This document shows positions 20,179-31,174 of a stretch of 64,000 nucleotides of DNA, one piece after another. This DNA is from Dermacentor variabilis (lineage: Eukaryota > Arthropoda > Arachnida > Ixodida > Ixodidae), in NCBI RefSeq assembly GCF_050947875.1, contig NC_134573.1, positions 46,758,115 through 46,822,114 on the forward strand. The letters are read 5' to 3'. Within the stretch, counting starts at the first letter, position 1. Each line of letters begins with the position of its first letter. The position numbers and the translations under genes were made by a program. The notes beneath the pieces were generated by a model. That model was not told where the DNA came from. It searched no databases and saw only the letters and a program-made list of their open reading frames with translations.

Positions 20179-22685
20179 ATGCCTCGTTTATTCCCTACGA
20201 ACGTCATTGAAGTTTTTGCCGACGGTGTCGCCGTTCACGCGCTTGTTGACATGGGTGCCGCAGTGTCCGTGATTGCCGACCAGCTTCGCCGTACGTTCCG
20301 AAAAGTCGCGCCGCCCTTTCTGTCATTTCGCAACGCACAGCAAGCGCTCAGCAAAATAAGCCCTTAGGAATATGTACCGTCCATGTCGCCATAAAAGACA
20401 GCTTACCCCACATTGAGTTTGTTGTTCCTCCCCGCTGCTCTCATGCCATCATTCTCGGATGGGACTTCCTCTCACCTCATCACGCCGTCATTGCTTGTGC
20501 ACGTGCAGAACATGCGCTGACTTCATTTTGCGGCAGTCCTGAAGATTTGCCTCCACTTTCTGCTCGAGCGTTCGTCGCCACTGACACTGATATCCCTCCT
20601 TTCTCTTCCGCTCTTGTAGGCATTTCCTGTGCTGCTTTCTACGATTCTACACTTCTTTTCACGCCATCTCAACTTGCTGCACGCCGTCATCCCTTCTTGC
20701 TTCCCTTTGCCCTCCTCCCCTTTCGCCAGGGCTCCAGCGCACTTTACGTTTCGAACCCGTTTTCGTGTTAATCAAGTTTACATCATGGCTAGTCCGCCGG
20801 TTTTGCTGATGAATTCGACACGAGCTCTGTGTACGATGTGCCTGACGACTCGACTCCTCTTCAAGTTGACGCCATGGCTCTCCCTGTCTCTGCGCCTGCG
20901 CCTGCATGTGACCGAACGTTTGCTCCATTTATTGTTCCTAACCTCATTCCGAGTCAGCGCACGCAGATCGTCGACCTTCTTAACCAATTTCGAACTTCTT
21001 TCGACCTCCAAGTACAATGTTTAGGACGTGCCGTCGCAGTCGATCATCACATCGACACTGGCAGCCGCGCTCCTCTACGCCAACGTCCATACCGTGTGTC
21101 CGCGACGGAACGCCGTGTCATCGATGAGCACGTAGGATGCATGCTTCGACGCGGCGTGATACAGCGATCACACAGGCCCTGGGCTTCTCCGGTAGTGCTG
21201 GTCAAAAAGAAACATGGGACTACTCATTTTTGTGTGAACTATCGACGACTAAACAAGATAATCCCTGAAAGATGTCTATCCTCTTCCCCGTATCGACGAC
21301 GCACTGGACTGTCCAAGGCGCTGAATTCTTTTCGTCCTTAGACTTCCGATCCAGTTATTGGCAGGTCACGGTGGCTGACGCAGACCGCTCGAAAACAGCA
21401 TTTGTTACGCCTAACGGCTTATATGAATTTGCCGTGATGCCCTTTGGCCTCTGTAATGCGCCTGCCACGTTTGGAAGAATGATGGATAACATCCTCCAGG
21501 GTCTCAAATGGCAGACATGCCTTTGTTATCTCGATGACATCGTCATCTTTTCCCCGGACTTCTCACCTGTTCCGACTCAAACGCATGCTCACTTGCCTTG
21601 CCGACTCTGGACTCCAGCTCAACTTAAAGAAGTGTCGCTTCGCCGCCCTGCAGCTAGTCGTCCTTGGCCACGTTGTTTCGAAAGATGGTGTCCTCCCAGA
21701 TGCAACCAAACTCCAAGCCGTTGCTGAATTCCCGCGACTTAAGACCACAAAAGAACTCCGCAGCTTCATCGGATTACGCTGCTATTTTCGTCGTTTCATC
21801 CGCAACTTCGCCACCATATTAGCGCCTTTGACGCAGCTTCTCGCGGGTAACCCCGACCTCTTGGCCTAGCCGCCAGTTTGCGATGCCACATTCACGACGC
21901 TGCGTCGTCTTGTAACCTCACTTCCCCTACTCCGACATTTTGACGCGAGCGCACCGACAGAAATACACATGGATGCCAGTGGCGTCGGCATTGGCGCTGT
22001 TCTTGCACAACGGAAAACTGGCTTCGATGAATACGTTGTTGCCTTCGCTAGTTGCGCACTCACGAAAGTGGAAGCAAAATACTCCGTTACAGAAAAAGGA
22101 TGCCTGGCTATCATTTGTGCCATAACTATGTTTCGTACATACCTCTACGGCCACCCGTTGGGCGTCATCATGCACCACCATGCACTCTGCTGGCTGTCGT
22201 CCTTGAAAGATCATTCAGGTCGCCTCGCTCGATGGACGCTTCGCCTCCAAGAGTATGATATTCGAGTGATGTACCGCTCTGGTCGTTAACATTCGGACGC
22301 GGATGCCTTGTCTCGATCCCCAGTGTCAGGCCAGCCCAATCATCAGAAAGTACAAATATGCGAGTCCTCCCTCACCGCCATGGATATGCGGAGCAGAAGG
22401 ATCCATGGATTGTTGCTATGCAGGCTATTCTGTGAGACCCACCAGCGCCTTCTACTGGCCGTACATTGCGTCGGCAAGCCCACCACTTTGTTGTTCTTGA
22501 CGGGCTCCTATACCGCCGTAACTACCTCTCGGACGGGCGCAAATGGTTACTCGTGGTTCCTCGGCATCTACGTTCGGACGTATGTGCAGCGTTTCACGAT
22601 GACCCGCAATGCGCACATGCAGGAGTACTAAAAGCACACGCGCGCGTGCGAATTCCTTATTACTGGCGCGGGATGTACTGATTCG
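20179..22685 (+). pseudogene. Ty3/gypsy pol (protease-RT-RNase H-partial integrase), broken
   Basis: The protease shows ALVDMGAAVSVIA near 20240, where family members have D-S/T-G-A, so its active-site triad is altered. The RT spans about 20829-21727 with RPWASPVVLVKKKHG, LDFRSSYWQV, MPFGLCNAPATF and the catalytic YLDD box at 21527-21538. The tether continues through [15 protein letters not shown]. RNase H begins at [14 protein letters not shown] (21969) and ends with [15 protein letters not shown]. The integrase N-terminal zinc region ([16 protein letters not shown]) is cut off near 22685. Several frameshifts lie between blocks. Confidence 0.75.
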
Positions 22686-22735
22686 CCCGCCAATATGAAT
22701 GAATTGAGCTATAACACCTCTTGACATTACGTATT

Positions 22736-25285
22736 CTTGCATTAACTACCTGAAGAGAACACGAAGCAATTGAAACAGAGGTTTACTTGGATGAGCATGT
22801 TTAGAAGAGGTAACTATTCGTAGCGCCCATTTTTGAAGACTGACGACAGGTTCTACATAGGTTGTGTACGTACTGCCCCAAGACGTTAAACAATAACAAA
22901 TGTGACTGTGCATAATACCAAAGTAAGATATCCAAAACTTGAGGGTAAAAACATTGACAGGCTTTTAACAATACATCACAACCATACGCCAATTTGGAAC
23001 ATACCCCTGCGCAGAGTAGCAGACTGGAGCGCACTATCATCTCAGGTCGACCTCGATGTCTTTCCTGTCAATAAATTCTATTCTTCTAACCTTACCGATT
23101 TGATATTTCCCATGCATATCAGGTTCAAAGGGTCTGTCCCTCTCTCTCACACACACATGCACACGCACACGTGCACAATCCGTCCCCTCTCATCATCGAA
23201 ACTCCACCCTGCTCCAAGATGTAAGCACAACAGGAGCGACGTCCTGCCCTTCCCAATCGGCGAGGGCATAGGTTGCCTCCGTTGAGGTGATGCCGTGTCC
23301 AATCTTCACTCCTGTCAGACAACGATCCATTTCGCTTTTCTAGGCATCGCCGATGCTCTAGGAAAAGGTTCTTGAGTGCGGTTAAATAAATACGTGCGGT
23401 TAAATAAGTAGAGGAACAGAAAAAATACAAGGTTTGAGCAACATTTCATGATCTACAATGTTGTTCTGTTTCGACCAGACAAGAATGGTGTATGTAGAGA
23501 TAACTGCATGCAGAAATGGCATATCATTTCTTTTGCCTATAAGTGCAACAATGTAAGAGGTATATAAGCGTAAAATTGTATTTTATGCGGCTTGTCAAGC
23601 AGTGTTCCCTAAATTAAACAAGATTTAAACAGATATACCAAAATAAGCTTTCAGTGTTCTTTCCTGAACATCACTATAGGCCTCGTGCACCGCCTATAGA
23701 GGCGCCACTGATAGCCACCTAGCGGGTGCTTCCAAGAATACGCGCGGGAGCAGTAGCAGACGACAACGCTTTGCAGCAAGGGTGACTGAAGTTCGTGGCT
23801 GCGATTTGTCCTTTGTTCGGGCGCCAGACTGCTTCTTCTGTGGTGACAGCTGTAGGTAGGACGCAGACCTCTGTGGGAGCGGGTATGAACAAGATGTTAC
23901 CGGTGTTTGGGGCAACATGGTCCACATACGCGCCAGGTACGTCCCGCAGACAAACGCCATGAAGACCATTTACATGAAGTGGAGCTCATGTAAACTAGCC
24001 GACAAATTTTCTTGACTAATGCGATGCCTCGACCGTGTTTTTTCTTTAATTCTACCCTTGCGGTAATGCTGCTTCTGTACTTCAATAATAAGCACCCGTC
24101 GTTAGTGCAGACTTAGATAACAAATCCGCAGGGTGCGATGTCTGCATATGCCGTTGTGATTTTTCTGCCGATGAATACATGTGACGCCGCCGAATAAGTG
24201 TAGTGAAAGTCGCCTGAAGAAGAATAATTGCGAATTCATTGATAGAAACGCGTACACTGTAGTCAACGAAGCCACCAAACGCACGGGTTAATAAAAGCGC
24301 GTGTTAGCGCTGTACCGCCGATGAACTGCCGTTCGCGCTGCAGTTTTTGCAATTTTAAATTCCCTAAGGGAGCTGCTTGGAAACGTACAAAGTTATAGTC
24401 TAACGTTGCAGTACTTTCCAGTACTAGAGAGAGGTGCCACATGATATATTTAAAGGCAGAGCAGCGCCAGTCAAATTAGATTCAGCGCTGGCGGCAAGGC
24501 CGGGTTTAGTCCTATGCGGCGTAAGCATAACAAGAAATAATTCAGTTGAGTACAAAATTCACTTGCAAGAAGCGACTACGTTGTGAAACAAACAAATCAC
24601 TCGGCGTGTTAAGTCTGCTCTGACAGCATCAAGGTGTGATGACTTACCAAACTTGACGCGAACTATTCAGCGAAAAATGGATCAGCGAAAAATGGACCAA
24701 AATACCATATGCAGCAACTATTAGCAATTCTCGCCCTGAGCTACCTATTTTATAAACACATTTCCCAAAAAACCACGATATCTAAGATGCCCTCGGGCGA
24801 AATGAATAAAGCTGTTAAAGAAGCACTTGCTTGGTGTCATTCCGATAAGACACAGCGTGATTTATACCCTTTACAAACGAGGCAGGGTGAAAACCTCGCA
24901 GCTCAAAAGAATCAAGAGTTATGCATGAAGCAACTAGCAACAGTTAAACATGTGCGAAGCCACGCATAAAATAGATGTAAAAACATGAAGTCCGCGACAG
25001 CTGGTGCGAGGATTTACCGGGCCACATAAAACTAACAATTTCAGTTCTTGCAAACTTCTGTAGCTTTAACATACAACACAATGCGCTCATGCAGTCGTGC
25101 TGCCTAGCTAGCCCAACGCGGTAAAGAAGCGGAAAACAATATAAGCGGCAAACGGCATTCCGAACTTTAGCAAAATGCCTTTAAACCACATGCTGCACTG
25201 CAGAAGGACTTGGTCGCTTACGCGTCTAACTACAATCGAGTAAAAAAATATTAATAAAAGAAACCGAAGCGACGAAGGAAAGGAT
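22736..25285. other. No gene seen; probable intron of the Harbinger-like pseudogene
   Basis: Mostly AT-rich, with a short CA/CACG-rich run near 23146-23176. A frame at 24709-24969 encodes an 86-residue hydrophobic-start peptide with no recognisable domain, which I do not call a gene. Confidence 0.45.
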
Positions 25286-25460
25286 GAGAACAAGAAATTT
25301 CGCGCCGAAGCGACGATCCATTGCCACCGTTGCTCCTGCTGATGAGGCTTTGCGGGGAATAATTAGAACCCTATCGCCGGCACGTTTTCGTCGGTATTTG
25401 AGCCCCCCACCCTGCAACAATTCTTCTTCGACATTCTTCGGAAGCTTTGGCCATCCCACA
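25285..25460 (-). pseudogene. Candidate second exon of the Harbinger-like gene, degenerate
   Basis: Minus-strand translation gives QSFRRMSKK near 25450-25424, which resembles the conserved 'FRMS' start of the HARBI1 DNA-binding region. After a one-base frame change it gives LLQGGGLKYRRKR and PRKASSAGATVAM, in the place where family members have 'R.AI....RLA..L'. The similarity is short and depends on a frameshift. Confidence 0.35.
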
Positions 25461-25970
25461 CATTCGAAGGGAGTTGCCTATTTTGCTCTCAAAACACAGA
25501 TAAGACGGAGAAGCACTATCAGCGACGCAGCAAACTACGGCGTGCTACGGCGCGCGGCTCGCTCCTCTCCCGTGCGTTCCGCGCAAGGCCGCCACCAGTG
25601 GCGCGGCCATCGGCGTGCACGCCGCCTATAGTAGCAGTCACAGCGTCAAAACGGTTAAAAAACGTAGGGTGAGATAACACACCTCGCAAGTGGTGCCAGG
25701 CACTGACTGAGACCAATGCTGGTTAGGTATAGCATGCCTACCTGAGTGCAATAGCGAGCCGTGCACGTGAGGGCAGTGGTTCGCGCACGACGTGAAGCCT
25801 TGTCAAACCTTCTTCGACAAGTCAGTGCAGGGCCTCAAAGGTTTCCCGTGACATTCTGTAATACATTTTGAAGTATTCCTTGTCTCCCACACACACAAAC
25901 GATTTATTCTTTACCATGTTTATCTATAGGAACCCCGGGGCAATTGCTTCCTGTACAAGTTCGAACTGAC

Positions 25971-26256
25971 CGTTGTGTAGAATTCCGACTCCTGCTTCCG
26001 GTTCTCCCAAGTAGGGCGTACCCACCAGCACCGGTGGCTTAGGAGCTTCATGAAGAATTTCTTTTTCTCCAGCCCACACAGTTCATTTAAAAAAAGAAGC
26101 TTCACGGTATCCAGGACGGGAGCGCACGTACCCACTCGGTCGTCACTGTCGTCAACTTCATCGCTACAAGTTGTGCCAGGTGCTTGCACACTCAATAGTA
26201 GCTTCTTTTTTTTCCAAAAGCAAATACTCCTCCAAGAGCAGAGCTGTGGCTTCCAT
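25971..26256 (-). pseudogene. Candidate first exon of the Harbinger-like gene
   Basis: Starting at the ATG at 26256-26254, the minus strand reads MEATALLLEEYLLLEKKEAT. After a frameshift near 26170 it continues DRVGTCAPVLDTVKLLFLNE and ends CWWVRPTWENRKQESEFYTT, directly before a GT donor (ACG|GTCAGT, 25971/25970, phase 0). A 'W.RP...R...S.F.T' segment is common near the N-terminus of PIF/Harbinger transposases. Linkage to the exons at 16.8-18.06 kb is inferred from strand, order and domain content. Confidence 0.4.
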
Positions 26257-27883
26257 AGTACCGCAACCACGAAAACAGAGTGCAGAAAACGAACCCACGC
26301 CACCGACGCCGCACTAGCCGCAGGCTGAGACTTGCGGTGTTGTGCAGCGTTTCACTCGCCACAGCTGCAGACTAAGCGATCGTAAATTCTCAATGCTTTC
26401 AAACATTGAAAAAGGGTGTGTTATACTATATTGAAAAAATAAAAAATTCTAATATTTGACCAATTTCCATACTGTTTTCATTTAACGATGCAGGCAAGCT
26501 TACTTCGTGAGCAGGTGGAAACCTCTGGCTTCACTGCTATGGAAGTCGCGCTGTTGCGGTCGCATGGGAAACCTGTCAGCGAAAATTGCTCTGCGACATG
26601 TGCGGCAGAGCGATTCTTTTCGCCCCAATCGCGCCATGTGAAACAGGCTAGAGGCGACAAATGCCACTGAGGAACGCGCCCCGCAAACGGGGAAGCGAGA
26701 GGCACAGCTGAGAGCCGTAGAGCCACGCGACGCGGAAACGCAGGAGCAGAGAGCCGTGGATCACGCGCGTCGCCGGCCCCGCGGCGGTGCCGCTACGGCG
26801 CGGGAAGGGACGGCGAGGGCGGAGTCGACAGTAGCGGCGAGAGTCACCGCAACGGCGCTGTGCGGAGGAAGGGGGCGAAAGGATAGGCGAGAACACGTTA
26901 TCCGGCTTTGGAGAACAAGGGGAGGGCAAGGCTCGCGCCACGCGCAAGAAACGGCAGCAGGAGCGCCCGCAGCTGTAGCAGCGTGCGGATGATGACCTTG
27001 GTTACGGCGAGGCCGACGGCGACGCAGAACGCGGGAACGGGTGCCAAAGAGCTAGACTAAAAAAAAAATCTCACTGGCGTCGGCACCGTTCACAACGACG
27101 CGGTCAGTCGAAAAGTTTCATTTTCACTCGACTGTGCGCCGCCCGCGCTTACGTGTTTCAGTAGTTCTATTATCGCGTAGTGCTGCACCGCTTTTTCTCA
27201 ATCGCGAGACTCGCACAAACTGCAAATAGCGCAGAATGCCACGTCCATGTGATGTAGCGGGATTGCCGAACGGTCCGCGCCACGTAACCAAGAGCAGCCG
27301 CAGAGGCGAATCCAACGCTCTCTCTTGATTCGACTTCTCCATGCTTCTCCACGGCCTCCCGTTTGCGTTTTCAGCGGCAAACTGTAGCACTGTCTGCCGG
27401 GTGCCGTTTTACTAGTAGACGGCAGTAAAGGGCGGTGATGGCGTGCACAATGCCACGACTCCACGCTCGATGGGCGGGCGATTAGAATCGCGCTACAGGT
27501 CTGCAGGCCCTACAGACGCAATTTTCTCGTAAGCTCTATTCTAGGCGCGAAGCAAGCGCTGCCAGGTTTCTGGAAGGGTATTTCAACAGTTCACATCGAC
27601 TTGGTAGTTGCCTTAAATGTCCCTTTAAGGAGCTTAAAATCGTCACCTAACAGGTTCATGCATATTGACGTTCAAAACAACCCCCAGAACTGCGATAAGC
27701 CATGTAATGGAGTAGTTGCTATAGGCAAGTCGGTGCTGTTTGCAATACATTCCTCTTAACGGTACGTGTGTGTGCTTCGTATTCTCTCCGCAGTGTCTGT
27801 TTTCGTGATATTAGAAAGAATGCATAGTATTCTATACCGTGAATTAGAGATTAACTTTCAAAACCATTCGAACCTATTCGCAG
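26257..27883. other. GC-rich interval upstream of the M13 exon
   Basis: The stretch from about 26490 to 27540 is much richer in GC and CpG than its surroundings. No coding domain is recognisable. It may be a promoter-like region or an older tick repeat; I cannot distinguish these. The last bases, TTCGCAG at 27877-27883, form a plausible splice acceptor for the next exon. Confidence 0.4.
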
Positions 27884-29917
27884 GTGAGGAGTCCTAAGAA
27901 AGTCATTAGCGGAACCACACAGTTCTTCAAGAAAAGGTATGCTATTATCAGCATCGTGGTGGGCGCCACCCTCTTCTTAGCAGTGACGGCGTTTCTTCTC
28001 ACCCACGCGGCCAACACTCCCAGGCGCATGGAAAAACTGTGCGTCACAGAGGATTGCCTCCACCACGCAAGCCTCCTCATGCGCGCCGTAGAGCCCAGAA
28101 TTAACGCCTGCGACGATTTCCGCGCGTACGTTTGCTCGAATTGGTCGCCGCAGAAACTGCGTAAGCTCTTGAAGGACTTCGACGGGTCCGTGATGGAAGA
28201 CATGGTGCACTCCTGGTTTTGGGGCATGAGTACCACCCGGAAGCAAGGCTCCAAGGTGTTCCTCGCTGGCAGAAAGCCGCTGGCCATGCTAGAGTCTTGC
28301 ATGAGCAACTCCTCAATGTACGAATCCAGGATACAGCTGTTACAGACACTTATGGCAGAATACTTGTACCTCTACTGGCCTAAACCGCCCGGCGAAAATA
28401 TCGATGCCCTTCACATACTCATCAGACTCGCCTACATCTTGAAGGCTCCATTCTGGTTTGCAATGCGACCGATCATGGCATGCCAAGGAGCAGCGGAAGG
28501 CAGGTGGAGCATCGTCCTCAGACCTTCCCCTCTAATCAACGCGCACCTTCGTGAGTACCACGTTGTGAAAGGCCGTAGGCAGCCTGCCTACGTGAAGTGC
28601 CGGATGGATTTCTACAGCGCTTTCTCCAACGACAGTGCAGAAGCCAGCGAGGAGCGTGCAATACAAGCAGAGCAGCTTGAAGGGGAATTTCTGACAGCGC
28701 TCAGCGCCGCCGTCGATGCGCTACCAAAACACACCACGGTACTTCCCATCAGCGAACTGGATACATACACGCCGACTGTGAGTTCGTCCCTATGGTTGTT
28801 CTACCTGCAGAACACCCTCAACCTCACGCCGGTGCTAAGTTGGCGGGACGCTGCACTCATCACCGACAAAGCGTTCTTCGTTACTGTTGGGGAGCTGTTC
28901 AAGAACTACACGAACAAGCAGATCTTGAAGTTCCTCGGATGGCAGTTCGTCCAGCATTACGCACCAGTGGTGGATAGCAGATTTTTGATATCTAAGTATG
29001 GTGACAATAGCACAGCCATGAGCCTTCGAACTGCCTTCTGCAGCTACCACGTCGAGATGCCGTACAGGGCGCTCATTCTGTCCCTGCACTTTGCTTCTCA
29101 GATAACAAGCAGCGTTCAGCAAATGATCGACGACGGCTACAAGCGCCTTGTGTCGACGGCCGTTCGGCTCATTAACGACTCTGCGTGGCTCGACGCTGAA
29201 AGCAGGACGGTGGCTGCCGAAAAGCTCGCCTCTGCCAATTTGCGACTCTGGCCTCCCGCCGCATTCCTCGACAGAGAAAACATAGTAAGGACATTTCGGC
29301 ACTTCCCAGATGCCGAAGCAGCGTTCAGGGATTACTGGATCGCGTGCACCATAGAAATGATTCATATAAGTAGAACGCCAGAATACGAAGACGTGCTCGA
29401 CATGCCGCTAAACTATGCGCTTCCCTACTTTGATTATGACTACGTGAGGAACGTAGTTGGTGCGGCAATCGGCGCGGTCGCCCCTCGTTTGTTCTACAGG
29501 AAAGGCACCAAGGCCATGTTCTACGGAGGATTCGGGTTCTCAGCGGCATTCCAGCTTGCGAAAGCCCTGGATGAGGAGGGCGTTCGGTGGAATCCAATGG
29601 GGCTACCTGTCAAGTCAATTCTGAACGCCTCCTCGCAGGAAGCCTTCGACGACAGGTACAGTTGCCTCGCCACTGCCACCGCAGGCGACGGAACGTTGTT
29701 TCCCGAGATACCCGCGCTGGAGATTGCTTACACGGCGTTCCTCGATGAGGTCTGTGATCCTGACAACACGACGCACATCAGCAAGAACCTGAGCGAGTTG
29801 AAACTGTTCTTTATGACCATCTGCCACAAGACATGCACGCGAAGCGGCATCACAGAACCTTTCTCGAACTCGTGCGCCATTCGTCGGCTTTTGCCAAAGC
29901 GTTCCGCTGCCCAGTAG
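27884..29917 (+). CDS. M13 (neprilysin-like) metallopeptidase homologue with lost catalytic site, large exon
   Basis: The frame opens at a splice acceptor (GCAG|GTGAGG), so the true start is in an unseen upstream exon. 677 codons are open. Residues about 20-42 form a membrane anchor (type II topology). CDDFRAYVCSNW matches the M13 N-terminal CDDF box. About nine N-glycosylation sequons fit an extracellular domain. M13 enzymes cleave peptides with zinc held by HExxH and a downstream E. Here the YGGIGxxxGHExxHGFD block reads YGGFGFSAAFQLAKALDEEG (residues 547-566), so His, Glu and His are F556, Q557 and K560. The ENxAD block has become FPEIPALEIAY. The C-terminus is frameshifted: the usual AFAKAFRC ending lies in another frame, up to 29961. 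It is either a pseudoenzyme or a decaying paralogue; it cannot be an active peptidase. Confidence 0.8.
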   Translation: MRSPKKVISGTTQFFKKRYAIISIVVGATLFLAVTAFLLTHAANTPRRMEKLCVTEDCLHHASLLMRAVEPRINACDDFRAYVCSNWSPQKLRKLLKDFDGSVMEDMVHSWFWGMSTTRKQGSKVFLAGRKPLAMLESCMSNSSMYESRIQLLQTLMAEYLYLYWPKPPGENIDALHILIRLAYILKAPFWFAMRPIMACQGAAEGRWSIVLRPSPLINAHLREYHVVKGRRQPAYVKCRMDFYSAFSNDSAEASEERAIQAEQLEGEFLTALSAAVDALPKHTTVLPISELDTYTPTVSSSLWLFYLQNTLNLTPVLSWRDAALITDKAFFVTVGELFKNYTNKQILKFLGWQFVQHYAPVVDSRFLISKYGDNSTAMSLRTAFCSYHVEMPYRALILSLHFASQITSSVQQMIDDGYKRLVSTAVRLINDSAWLDAESRTVAAEKLASANLRLWPPAAFLDRENIVRTFRHFPDAEAAFRDYWIACTIEMIHISRTPEYEDVLDMPLNYALPYFDYDYVRNVVGAAIGAVAPRLFYRKGTKAMFYGGFGFSAAFQLAKALDEEGVRWNPMGLPVKSILNASSQEAFDDRYSCLATATAGDGTLFPEIPALEIAYTAFLDEVCDPDNTTHISKNLSELKLFFMTICHKTCTRSGITEPFSNSCAIRRLLPKRSAAQ

Positions 29918-29961
29918 GTTCGAAAATGAACCCGAAAAATAAGTGTACCTTTTTTTACTGA
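29862..29961 (+). pseudogene. Out-of-frame M13 C-terminus
   Basis: In the frame other than that of 27884-29917, the sequence reads RHSSAFAKAFRCPVGSKMNP and continues to a TGA at 29959-29961. This matches the conserved M13 ending, in which the C-terminal Cys pairs with an N-terminal one. A one- or two-base indel between about 29850 and 29862 separates it from the main frame. Confidence 0.75.
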
Positions 29962-31170
29962 CCAGCGCCACCTTTTGTGGGTCAGCGTTTTCTTTTTGTT
30001 CCAAACTTTCATATTTTAGAACCTAATAGTGCTTTTTGAAATATAAATAATTATATTAATTTACATCATCTCACAAGGTCTGCTTTCAGCGGAACAACGA
30101 AAATTTATGACATGAATATTTCTGTCTCTGTTAGACCTCTTGCTTCATGTAACAGAGATAACTTTTTACGTTTTTTAGTTGATTGTGGGGGATCCTCCCT
30201 TGTAACTAAAGTGGCACTTTGCAGTAATTCTTGTTTCACAACGCACATTCACGTTTCTTTAACAACGTTTAACCAACATAACGTTTCTGTAGCTTCCCTC
30301 AAAAAGGATCAGTTGCATCGTAGCACGCGGCCTCTTCGATCACTCATATTCATGCAAGTCTTCACGGCCTTTTGTGAACTCGCGACACCACCACCTCGCA
30401 CTTCTCAACGCAAGACACCGTTCCCCAACATGCGCAGCATTTCTCTGTGGATTTCCATGAGCGTTCGCCCCTTGCTCCGTACAACACTTTGTTGCTCCTA
30501 CACCGTGGACGTGTGAAGCACAACCGACATTTTCAACAGCTGACAGCAGCTCCGTGCCGCGGAGCTTTCGGCACGTAAGGCGGGACCGATCCAAGAAAGG
30601 TTCGTCGCTGGAAATGTACTTTGCATTTGCAGCCGTAATTTGGCTACGAAAACGGGGGCAATGACTTTCTGATTCGCCCTCGTATTTTGATGCTGTTGAC
30701 TGAGAAACGTTCGAGGGACAGTGTTATCTGTGTGTGTCCGTGCGTGTGTGCGTATGTTCTTGGTTTTAATACTTGATACATCTTTTAAGCAATACTAGGA
30801 ATAGTTGCAGTAAATATTGAGCCGCTACGTTATAGCAACACTTTCGGCAATGTGTCCTTGTAAAGATATGATGTACCAAAAGCGATAAATTCGAATCACT
30901 TTTTGGCTAGTACCGACGTCATCAGTTCAAATAGCTTGTCAATTTGATTTGGTAGCGTTTGCAGTGGATCCTAAGCTTCTGGCGCACATTGAAAGAGATG
31001 CTATCAAAGCCTGCCATTCCGCTTACTATGTTCCCTCAACTGTCGCCTTGCTTATCCTTGCCTACTAATTTAGTGTTACAAGAGCCAGCAGTTACTAGTA
31101 CTAGTACTAGTACCACCCAGCTGCACCAGAAGCACCAGGTTATTTCTGAATTGAGGCTTTTGTAAAAAAG
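29962..31170. other. No gene seen
   Basis: Non-coding interval. It contains a short TACTAG repeat near 31092-31112. Open frames are short and show no domain. Confidence 0.5.
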
Positions 31171-31174
31171 CCAG

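Larger units (their letters stand above)
18600..22735 (+). mobile_element. Decayed Ty3/gypsy LTR retrotransposon with internal deletion
   Basis: The order is probable LTR and leader (about 18600-18790), gag, zinc knuckle, protease, RT, RNase H and the beginning of integrase, all on the plus strand with many frameshifts. The integrase breaks off at about 22690. It is followed directly by 22698-22726, which resembles 18764-18790 ('aattga(a/g)ctataac...cttgacatt'). This suggests that the rest of integrase and most of the 3' LTR were deleted. Exact LTR borders and the primer-binding site could not be fixed by eye. Confidence 0.75.

Noticed and set aside
23694..23969. Minus-strand frames of 68-91 codons
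   Set aside because: No recognisable domain and overlapping alternative frames; could be an unknown exon but nothing supports it.
26756..26992. GC-rich Arg/Ala frame
   Set aside because: Composition-driven open frame in a GC-rich stretch; frames are open on both strands and no domain is seen.
27884..29917. Active M13 endopeptidase
   Set aside because: All three HExxH residues and the downstream Glu block are replaced, and the conserved C-terminus is out of frame.
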